NCBI GenBank assembly: GCA_041745515.1
Contig: JBGTIU010000022.1
Span: 1-12,804, forward strand
DNA from: JAKFWF01 sp041745515
GTDB lineage: Bacteria > Pseudomonadota > Alphaproteobacteria > Rhizobiales > Hyphomicrobiaceae
Reading direction: 5' to 3'
DNA length: 12,804 nt
The stretch's first letter is position 1; every line of letters begins with the position of its first letter. Shown piece after piece: positions 7,216 through 12,804 of the stretch. The notes under the pieces are model-generated. The model was not told where the DNA came from and did not search any database. It saw only the letters and a program-made list of their open reading frames with translations. A program made the position numbers and the translations under genes.

Positions 7216-7704
7216 TCAGCGACGCGGTCGCCGGCGCTGCTCAACCGGCTCCTCCGTTGCCGGGGATTGGCCGCCTGGTGGCGCTTTTCCATCCTTCGCG
7301 GCAGCGACCGGCCGCGCCGGCTGGCCGCAGTCGGTGAGCCACACGTCGAATACAGGATGCTCGACAGCGTTGAGACCGGGGCTTTCGGCAAACATCCACC
7401 CGGAGAACAGCCGCTTCACCTGACCATCGAGCTGCGTCTCCTCGACCTCGACGAACGAGGTGGTTTTCGGCGGCTCCGTCGGGGCGCGCGAATAGCAGAC
7501 CCGCGGCGTGACTTTCAGCGAGCCGAACTTCACCGATTGTCCGAGCGGCACTTCGAGCTTGGAGATCCGCGCCGTTACCTTGTCCAGCGTCGCGAACACG
7601 GCGATCTGATTTTCTATGCGCTGCGCATGCGCCAGGCTCGACAGGCTTGCGAGCCCAAGAGCAGCGCCAACGGCAAAGTGCAGACTTTCTTTCGATCGTA
7701 TCAT
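7216..7704 (-). CDS. Secreted DUF2155 domain protein, function unknown
   Basis: Protein of 162 residues with a clear signal peptide: charged start (MIRSKES), hydrophobic stretch to residue 24, and an AHA-Q cleavage site near 27/28, so it is exported to the periplasm. The mature core (IAVFATLDKVTARI, then VPLGQSVKFGSLKVTPRVCYSR, FSGWMFAESPGLNAVEHPVFDVWLTDC) is what I recall as DUF2155. C70 and C126 could form a disulfide. The C-terminal 35 residues are Pro/Arg/Gln-rich and probably disordered. ATG 7704 was chosen over an upstream GTG at 7725 because it starts the signal peptide cleanly and has GGAG 4 bases upstream. It is the second gene of a likely pair behind the NDUFA12-like gene (67-base gap). 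Confidence 0.88.
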   Translation of the reverse strand: MIRSKESLHFAVGAALGLASLSSLAHAQRIENQIAVFATLDKVTARISKLEVPLGQSVKFGSLKVTPRVCYSRAPTEPPKTTSFVEVEETQLDGQVKRLFSGWMFAESPGLNAVEHPVFDVWLTDCGQPARPVAAAKDGKAPPGGQSPATEEPVEQRRRPRR

Positions 7705-7771
7705 GTCACTCCGTGAGGAACGCACGCAGCGGTAGGCTGGGACGATGGCTGCATCGAGGCCGATTATTCAA

Positions 7772-8170
7772 CTAGTCCGGTTTCCAAGCCTTATAGTCAC
7801 CGGTGGCCTTGGGCCGCACCGCCGCATTCAAAATCGAACCCTGCGGCCGCCATGCTTGGGGCGTGCCGGTCATGTTCATGACATGCGGTTTTTGCCAGGA
7901 TTGTGCGACGTAGGCTTCATCGGTGGGGACTGAATCCACCGTATGATGCAGCCAGCCGTGCCATTCGGGCGGAACTTTCGAGGCATCGGCAAGGTCACTA
8001 TATATGACCCAGCGGCGCGGCACGCCCAGCGGTCCGACACCTTTCTTCTGGACGAAATAGCGGTTGCCGCCTGCGTCCGCGCCGACCTGCCGGCCGAGAC
8101 GCAACGTCGTCAATCGGGTACCCCAGGTATTGCCGCCCCACCAGCTGAAAATCTCGGTCAACATGCTCAT
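7772..8170 (-). CDS. NDUFA12-like complex I accessory subunit
   Basis: Protein of 132 residues resembling the mitochondrial complex I subunit NDUFA12 (B17.2), one of the few eukaryotic-type accessory subunits also present in alphaproteobacterial complex I. It is expected to bind the peripheral arm near the NuoG-containing module. Diagnostic stretches are the Trp-rich start (IFSWWGGNTWGT), GADAGGNRYF, RRWVIYSD, and SKVPPEWHGWLHHT followed by P; HVMNMTGTPQAWRPQGS begins the conserved C-terminal arm. There is no signal or membrane segment. ATG 8170 and ATG 8164 are both possible starts, and neither has a strong ribosome site. The neighbourhood with DUF2155 and aat is typical of alphaproteobacteria as I recall it. 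Confidence 0.93.
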   Translation of the reverse strand: MSMLTEIFSWWGGNTWGTRLTTLRLGRQVGADAGGNRYFVQKKGVGPLGVPRRWVIYSDLADASKVPPEWHGWLHHTVDSVPTDEAYVAQSWQKPHVMNMTGTPQAWRPQGSILNAAVRPKATGDYKAWKPD

Positions 8171-8425
8171 GCAGGCCGCGCTTCCATTTCAAATTCACAG
8201 GCTCTCGCCTAACTCGATTAACACATCGTCGTCCAGAGCGTCGAACTCTGCTGCTCTTATGCCACAGACCCGAGATGCGGAATCGCACTAGCTTTGGTGG
8301 TGCAGCGGCCGGGACGTCGTTTTATCCCCAGACCGTGTGGAGCCGACAGCACTGCAGGGGACCCCAATCGATGGGCTTTTCAGCAAAATCGTTCACAGTC
8401 GTGGATAACGCTGCAGCGGCTTCAC

Positions 8426-8472
8426 CTACTAGATGTTGTGTGGTTGCAGAGGCGACCCACAAGAACTTGGAC
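8426..8472 (+). promoter_or_regulatory. Candidate tandem NrdR boxes
   Basis: Box 1, CTACTAGATGTTGTGT (8426-8441), agrees with the recalled NrdR consensus ACACWATATATWGTGT at 12 of 16 positions. Box 2, CCACAAGAACTTGGAC (8457-8472), agrees at 9 of 16. They start 31 bases apart, three helical turns, with 15 bases between them, which is the spacing known for paired NrdR boxes ahead of ribonucleotide reductase genes. The pair lies 308 bases before the nrdJ start codon, so a promoter close by would give a long leader. Confidence 0.5.
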
Positions 8473-8599
8473 GTACGACCCGAATCGCCTAGCGTCTGAG
8501 TCGCGACAGACGATGCCCGTGACGAATTCATGGCCGCGGCAGCGTCTGCCTTCGAGTGCCGGTTTCTAAGCGTATCAACAGCACCTTTGCGAAGCCAAG

Positions 8600-8621
8600 G
8601 CCGGGAACGGGTGTTTCCGGC
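8600..8621 (+). other. Hairpin in the nrdJ leader
   Basis: GCCGGGAA (8600-8607) pairs with TTTCCGGC (8614-8621), 8 bases with one G-T wobble, around a six-base loop. No T run follows, so it is not an intrinsic terminator. It may be a leader structure or chance in GC-rich sequence. Confidence 0.3.
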
Positions 8622-8780
8622 GCGGTGGGTTTGCGTGGCTCGTGTCACATAGTTTGTTGCGTTTTTTCCAGGCCCTGTTGCACCACGGCCGGCTTGTTTT
8701 GCGTCGAGTTTTTCCGCGCGTTCCTGCTCATGCGGCTGGCGGCGCGACACAAAACAATCTCGAAGAAACGCGGGGATACG

Positions 8781-11700
8781 ATGAAGATCACAAGGCGCTT
8801 CACTGAGGCAGGCAAATCACCTTACGCGACCATTCCGTTTCGAAGCGCCGTGAGCGAAATCAAGAATCCCGACGGCTCAGTCGTGTTCCGTCTCGACGGT
8901 TTCATGGTGCCGCAACATTGGAGCCAGGTTGCAGCCGACATACTGGCGCAGAAGTATTTCCGTAAGGCTGGCGTGCCCAAGCACGTGCGTCGATGCGAAG
9001 AAACGCAGGTGCCGTCATGGTTGTGGCGATCGATTGCCGACGAACGGGCGCTCGCCGACCTTTCGGCCAAAGAGCGCACCGGCAGCGAAACCGATGCGCG
9101 CCAGGTGTTCGATCGCCTGGCTGGCACATGGACCTACTGGGGTTGGAAGGGCGGCTATTTCAGCACCGAGGAGGACGCCCAGGCATTCTTCGACGAGCAC
9201 CGTTACATGCTCGCCATGCAGTTCGGCGCACCGAACAGTCCGCAATGGTTCAACACCGGGTTGCACTGGGCTTACGGCATCGATGGTCCAGGACAGGGGC
9301 ACTTCTACGTCGATTATCAGACGGGCCAGCTGACGTCCTCGGCGTCGGCCTACGAGCATCCGCAGCCGCACGCCTGTTTCATCCAGTCCGTGAACGACGA
9401 TCTGGTCAATGAAAACGGCATCATGGATCTGTGGGTGCGGGAGGCGCGCCTGTTCAAGTACGGCTCGGGCACCGGTACCAACTTCTCGTCGCTGCGCGGC
9501 AGTAACGAACGGCTGTCGGGTGGCGGGCGCTCGTCGGGCCTGATGAGCTTCCTGAAGATCGGCGACCGTGCAGCAGGCGCCATCAAATCGGGCGGGACAA
9601 CACGACGGGCGGCCAAGATGGTCGTCGTCGACATCGATCATCCCGACATCGAGGAATACATCGACTGGAAAGTAAAGGAGGAGCAGAAGGTCGCCGCCCT
9701 CGTTACCGGCTCGAAAATCTGCCAGAAGCGTCTCAAGGCGATCATGAAAGCCTGTGTCAATTGCCAGGCCGATGGTGACGATTGCTTCGACCCGGCCAAG
9801 AACCCGAAGCTGAAGATCGCCGTGCGCGAGGCCAAGCGCGATCTGGTGCCGGGCAACTACATCCTGCGCGTCATCCAGTTCGCCCGGCAGGGCTTCAAGG
9901 ACATCGAATTCTCGACCTATGATACCGACTGGGACAGCGAAGCCTACCTGACCGTATCGGGGCAGAACTCGAACAACTCGGTGCGGGTGACCGACGAGTT
10001 CCTGTCCGCCGTCGTCGACGACAAGCCGTGGGACCTCACGTATCGCAACAGTGATAAAGTCGCGAAGTCTGTTCGGGCTCGCGACTTGTGGGAGAAGATC
10101 GGCCACGCGGCCTGGGCCTCGGCCGACCCCGGCATTCAGTTCCACACCACGATCAACGACTGGCACACCTGTCCGAAGTCGGGGCCGATCCGCGCCTCCA
10201 ACCCGTGCTCGGAATATATGTTCCTCGACGACACCGCCTGCAATCTGGCGTCGCTCAATTTGATGATGTTCAGGGACAAGGGAATAGGGAATAGGGAGTG
10301 GGGAGTAGGAAAGAGCGTGTCTGCGCACGCGTCCAATTCCAATTCCCCCACTCCCCACTCCCCACTGCCTACTCCCCTCTTCGACACCGCCTCCTTCGAG
10401 CACTGCTGCCGCCTCTGGACCATCGTACTCGAGATCTCGGTACTGATGGCGCAGTTCCCTTCGAAGCAGATCGCGGAGCTGAGCTACCGTTACCGCACAT
10501 TGGGACTTGGCTTTGCCAATATCGGCGGCTTGCTGATGGCGTCCGGCATTGCCTACGACTCGAACGAAGGCCGGGCCATCTGCGGCGCGATCTCGGCGAT
10601 CATGACCGGCGTCTCCTATGCGACGAGCGCCGAGATGGCCAAGGAACTCGGCCCTTTCCCGGGCTACAACGATAACGCCAGCGACATGCTGCGCGTGATC
10701 CGCAACCATCGGCGCGCCGCCTACGGCGAAAAATCGGGCTACGAGCGCCTGAGCGTCGCTCCGGTACCGCTCGATGTTGCGTCGTGCAGCGACAAGAGCA
10801 TCCTGGCCGCGGCCCAGCGCGCCTGGGACCGCGCCATAGAACTCGGCCAGAGCTACGGCTTCCGCAATGCACAGGCCAGCGTGATTGCGCCGACCGGCAC
10901 CATCGGGCTGGTGATGGACTGCGACACCACCGGCATCGAACCAGACTTCGCACTCGTCAAGTTCAAGAAACTCGCGGGCGGCGGCTACTTCAAGATCATC
11001 AACCAGGCGGTGCCGCCGGCCCTGCGTACGCTGGGCTACCGGGAATCCGATATTGCCGAGATGGAGGCTTATGCCGTCGGTCATGCGTCGCTCAAACAGG
11101 CTCCTGCCATCAACCAAACGACGCTGCGGGCCAAAGGCTTCACCGATGAGACCCTGGCGAAAATCGAGGGTAGCCTTGCCGCTGCGTTCGACATCAAGTT
11201 CGTGTTCAACAAATGGACGCTTGGCGAAGAGTTCCTGACCACGAATCTCAAGGTTCCGGCTGACAAATTGAACGATCCGGCCTTCGACCTGCTGACCCAC
11301 ATCGGCTTCTCGAAGAAAGATATCGAAGCGGCCAACGAGCACGTTTGCGGGGCGATGACGCTCGAAGGCGCGCCGCACATCAAGCCGGCGCATCTGCCGG
11401 TGTTCGACTGCGCCAACCCCTGCGGCCGCAAGGGCAGGCGGTATCTTTCGGTCGAAAGTCACATCCACATGATGGCGGCGGCGCAGCCGTTCATTTCCGG
11501 CGCGATCTCCAAGACCATCAACATGCCGAACGACGCCACCGTGGAGCACTGCAAGCAATCCTACATGCTGTCATGGAAGCTCGCACTGAAGGCCAATGCG
11601 CTCTATCGCGACGGTTCCAAGCTGTCGCAGCCCCTCAACAGCCAGGTGCTCGACGACGACTCCGACGCTGGCGATCAGGCGGCCGAGCAGATGCTCGCCG

Positions 11701-12593
11701 ACAAGCCGATGGCTGCGCGGGCGCACGTCGCAGCTGAGCGCATCATCGAGCGCATCATCGAACGCGAGCGCGAACGGGCCAAGCTGCCGGGCCGCCGCAA
11801 GGGCTACACGCAGAAGGCGACCGTCGGCGGACACAAGGTCTATCTGCGCACCGGCGAATATGAAGACGGTCAGCTCGGCGAGATTTTCATCGACATGCAC
11901 AAGGAGGGCGCCGCCTTCCGCTCGCTGATGAATAACTTTGCGATCGCCATCTCGCTTGGCCTGCAATACGGCGTGCCTCTTGAAGAGTACGTCGAGGCGT
12001 TCACGTTCACGCGCTTTGAGCCGGCCGGGCTCGTGCAGGGCAATGAAACGATCAAGAACGCGACCTCGATCCTCGACTACATCTTCCGTGAACTCGCCGT
12101 TTCCTACCTCGAGCGCAACGACCTCGCCCACGTCGACCCGAGCGAGATAGTGACCAGCGGCACGGCGCTCGGCTCATCGGACGAGGAACTGGAGGAAGCA
12201 GAGGCAATCGCCCCTTCCACCAAATTCGTATCGCGCGGCCTGGTGCGCGGCTCCGTCATCAGCCGGACGCCTAATCGCAACGCAGGCGGCAATATCGGGA
12301 GTGGAGTCGCGGCACTGCAGGGTGACATCGGCAGCGCCTTTACCGGCGGGTCGGCCGGCGGCCAGACGGTGATGCACGTCAGGCCGGCGGCGACCGAGCT
12401 GTTCGGCAAGAGCGCGCCGGCAGCGCTCGGCAATCTGGCGCTCAAAGTCGCGCCGGCCGCCGACCTGCGCGCTCAGGCCAAACTGCGCGGCTACGAAGGC
12501 GAGGACTGTCGCGAATGCGGCAACTTCACCCTCGTGCGCAACGGCACCTGCCTCAAGTGCGACACCTGCGGCGGCACAAGTGGGTGCAGTTGA
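8781..12593 (+). CDS. nrdJ: Adenosylcobalamin-dependent (class II) ribonucleotide reductase
   Basis: Reduces ribonucleotides to deoxyribonucleotides using a radical generated from coenzyme B12, independent of oxygen. It has 1270 residues, the long form recalled for Hyphomicrobiales. The barrel contains C199 (HACFIQ) and C487 (TACNLASLNL) as probable redox cysteines, and the thiyl-radical motif NPCSE with C476. Further core segments are GSGTGTNFS, APTGTIGLVMDCDTTGIEPDFALVKFKKL and ISGAISKTINMPN. The C-terminus has a cysteine-rich tail (C1243, C1246, C1257, C1260, C1263, C1269), the likely metal-binding or disulfide-relay end. ATG 8781 begins MKITRRFTEAGKSPYA, matching homologues, with GGGGA upstream. 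Residues about 501-533 are an extra Gly/Ser/Pro-rich segment encoded by a palindromic repeat; flanking sequence on both sides matches the family, so the frame is preserved. Confidence 0.96.
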   Translation: MKITRRFTEAGKSPYATIPFRSAVSEIKNPDGSVVFRLDGFMVPQHWSQVAADILAQKYFRKAGVPKHVRRCEETQVPSWLWRSIADERALADLSAKERTGSETDARQVFDRLAGTWTYWGWKGGYFSTEEDAQAFFDEHRYMLAMQFGAPNSPQWFNTGLHWAYGIDGPGQGHFYVDYQTGQLTSSASAYEHPQPHACFIQSVNDDLVNENGIMDLWVREARLFKYGSGTGTNFSSLRGSNERLSGGGRSSGLMSFLKIGDRAAGAIKSGGTTRRAAKMVVVDIDHPDIEEYIDWKVKEEQKVAALVTGSKICQKRLKAIMKACVNCQADGDDCFDPAKNPKLKIAVREAKRDLVPGNYILRVIQFARQGFKDIEFSTYDTDWDSEAYLTVSGQNSNNSVRVTDEFLSAVVDDKPWDLTYRNSDKVAKSVRARDLWEKIGHAAWASADPGIQFHTTINDWHTCPKSGPIRASNPCSEYMFLDDTACNLASLNLMMFRDKGIGNREWGVGKSVSAHASNSNSPTPHSPLPTPLFDTASFEHCCRLWTIVLEISVLMAQFPSKQIAELSYRYRTLGLGFANIGGLLMASGIAYDSNEGRAICGAISAIMTGVSYATSAEMAKELGPFPGYNDNASDMLRVIRNHRRAAYGEKSGYERLSVAPVPLDVASCSDKSILAAAQRAWDRAIELGQSYGFRNAQASVIAPTGTIGLVMDCDTTGIEPDFALVKFKKLAGGGYFKIINQAVPPALRTLGYRESDIAEMEAYAVGHASLKQAPAINQTTLRAKGFTDETLAKIEGSLAAAFDIKFVFNKWTLGEEFLTTNLKVPADKLNDPAFDLLTHIGFSKKDIEAANEHVCGAMTLEGAPHIKPAHLPVFDCANPCGRKGRRYLSVESHIHMMAAAQPFISGAISKTINMPNDATVEHCKQSYMLSWKLALKANALYRDGSKLSQPLNSQVLDDDSDAGDQAAEQMLADKPMAARAHVAAERIIERIIERERERAKLPGRRKGYTQKATVGGHKVYLRTGEYEDGQLGEIFIDMHKEGAAFRSLMNNFAIAISLGLQYGVPLEEYVEAFTFTRFEPAGLVQGNETIKNATSILDYIFRELAVSYLERNDLAHVDPSEIVTSGTALGSSDEELEEAEAIAPSTKFVSRGLVRGSVISRTPNRNAGGNIGSGVAALQGDIGSAFTGGSAGGQTVMHVRPAATELFGKSAPAALGNLALKVAPAADLRAQAKLRGYEGEDCRECGNFTLVRNGTCLKCDTCGGTSGCS
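10280..10376 (+). repeat. Palindromic repeat element inserted in frame within nrdJ
   Basis: A 30-base left arm (10280-10309) and a 30-base right arm (10347-10376) are inverted copies of each other at 25 of 30 positions. The left arm is built of 7-base units GGGAATA, GGGAATA, GGGAGTG, GGGAGTA; the right arm has the complementary series (CACTCCC-type units). The 37-base centre contains its own hairpin, GCGTG (10315-10319) with CACGC (10326-10330). The frame used by nrdJ is open, while the other two forward frames meet TAG in the left arm (10285-10287 and 10292-10294). From memory, similar G3-run palindromes are dispersed between genes in Bradyrhizobium-type genomes; here it lies within a gene. 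Confidence 0.85.
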
Positions 12594-12804
12594 GGGACGC
12601 ATTTGGTCGGTGCCTAGGAAGAAGGACGGCGAATGTCTTGTATCGTTCGAACACGCTCTATCTCAACTGCCTTCCCGGCCGAGCCTTCACTGCTCTTGGT
12701 ACATTGTATTCCAACGCCGGAGCGAGTGCCGGGATTGCATCGCATCGTCAGGACGCGATCCCGCATATGCGTCGCTCCCTGCGGTCGGGCGCGTTCCGGG
12801 AAGG
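12594..12804. other. Region downstream of nrdJ, no convincing gene
   Basis: After the nrdJ TGA there is no clear intrinsic terminator. A stem of 11 bases with one mismatch and one wobble is seen (12731-12741 with 12752-12762, ten-base loop), without a T tract. A frame opens at ATG 12633 behind GAAGGA and runs to the window edge for 57 codons, but its arginine- and cysteine-rich translation resembles no family, so I do not call it a gene. Confidence 0.4.

Larger units (their letters stand above)
8171..8780. other. Divergent intergenic region between the NDUFA12-like gene and nrdJ
   Basis: No convincing gene, rRNA or tRNA is seen in these 610 bases. It should carry the minus-strand promoter of the NDUFA12-like gene and the plus-strand promoter and leader of nrdJ. 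Visible signals are two NrdR-box-like sites (8426-8472), two near-matches to a DnaA box (TTATCCCCA at 8322-8330 and the reverse of TTATCCAC at 8401-8408), and a hairpin at 8600-8621. I looked for a B12 box of a cobalamin riboswitch, which would suit a cobalamin-dependent enzyme, and did not find one. The nrdJ frame stays open upstream to about 8556, but that stretch has no family similarity. Confidence 0.6.

Noticed and set aside
8195..8287. Minus-strand frame ending in a protein-like acidic tail (EFDALDDDVLIELGESL)
   Set aside because: Only about 30 codons between stops, with no start codon upstream of that tail; likely chance, though its composition is curious.
8322..8750. 142-codon minus-strand frame upstream of nrdJ
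   Set aside because: Low-complexity Ala/Arg/Thr composition, no family resemblance, and it covers the probable nrdJ promoter.
8556..8780. 75-codon N-terminal extension of nrdJ
   Set aside because: Same frame without stops, but the family N-terminus begins at 8781 and the extension has no similarity or ribosome site.
9015..11558. 847-codon open frame on the minus strand opposite nrdJ
   Set aside because: It lies wholly antisense to a well-supported gene and its translation is a His/Arg/Asp-rich shadow with no family motif; long antisense frames are normal in GC-rich genes with strong third-position bias.
12633..12804. Plus-strand ORF opening after nrdJ and running off the window
   Set aside because: It has a fair ribosome site but an Arg/Cys/Pro-rich translation without recognisable features; only 57 codons are visible.

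Overview
The window looks like a GC-rich alphaproteobacterial chromosome segment, most likely Hyphomicrobiales of the Bradyrhizobium/Xanthobacteraceae type. This rests on protein families recalled from memory: a NuoG of alphaproteobacterial type, the trio aat / DUF2155 protein / NDUFA12-like complex I accessory subunit, a mitochondrial-type Atm1 half-transporter and a long adenosylcobalamin-dependent ribonucleotide reductase. No database search was run. Most genes are ordinary core metabolism. The unusual items are a small structured transcription unit near the left end, a toxin-antitoxin pair, and a palindromic repeat sitting in frame inside nrdJ.

Layout. 1-1651 (minus) is nuoG, missing its C-terminus at the window edge. 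Its upstream neighbour is not nuoF but about 600 bases without a conventional gene. That stretch holds a 26-codon ORF at 1978-2058, whose Shine-Dalgarno is a 14-base match to the 16S rRNA tail, followed by hairpins and a strong intrinsic terminator ending at 2148. 2255-3547 (plus) is pncB, nicotinate phosphoribosyltransferase. 3711-3732 is a perfect inverted repeat just ahead of a Phd/YefM antitoxin (3755-4009) and a VapC-like PIN toxin (4009-4419), which overlap by one base. 4432-6369 (minus) is an Atm1-type ABC exporter, convergent with the toxin. 6533-7213 (plus) is aat. It is convergent with a secreted DUF2155 protein (7216-7704, minus) and the NDUFA12-like subunit (7772-8170, minus). 8171-8780 is a 610-base non-coding region with a pair of NrdR-box-like sites 31 bases apart. 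8781-12593 (plus) is nrdJ, carrying the repeat at 10280-10376. 12594-12804 shows no convincing gene.

How the genes fit together. Complex I is represented twice, by core subunit NuoG and accessory subunit NDUFA12, and PncB feeds the NAD pool that complex I turns over, though the genes are not arranged as one operon. Aat marks proteins for the N-degron pathway. Atm1 exports a glutathione-linked sulfur compound or metal conjugate. NrdJ makes deoxyribonucleotides without needing oxygen. The toxin-antitoxin pair is the only clearly accessory module.
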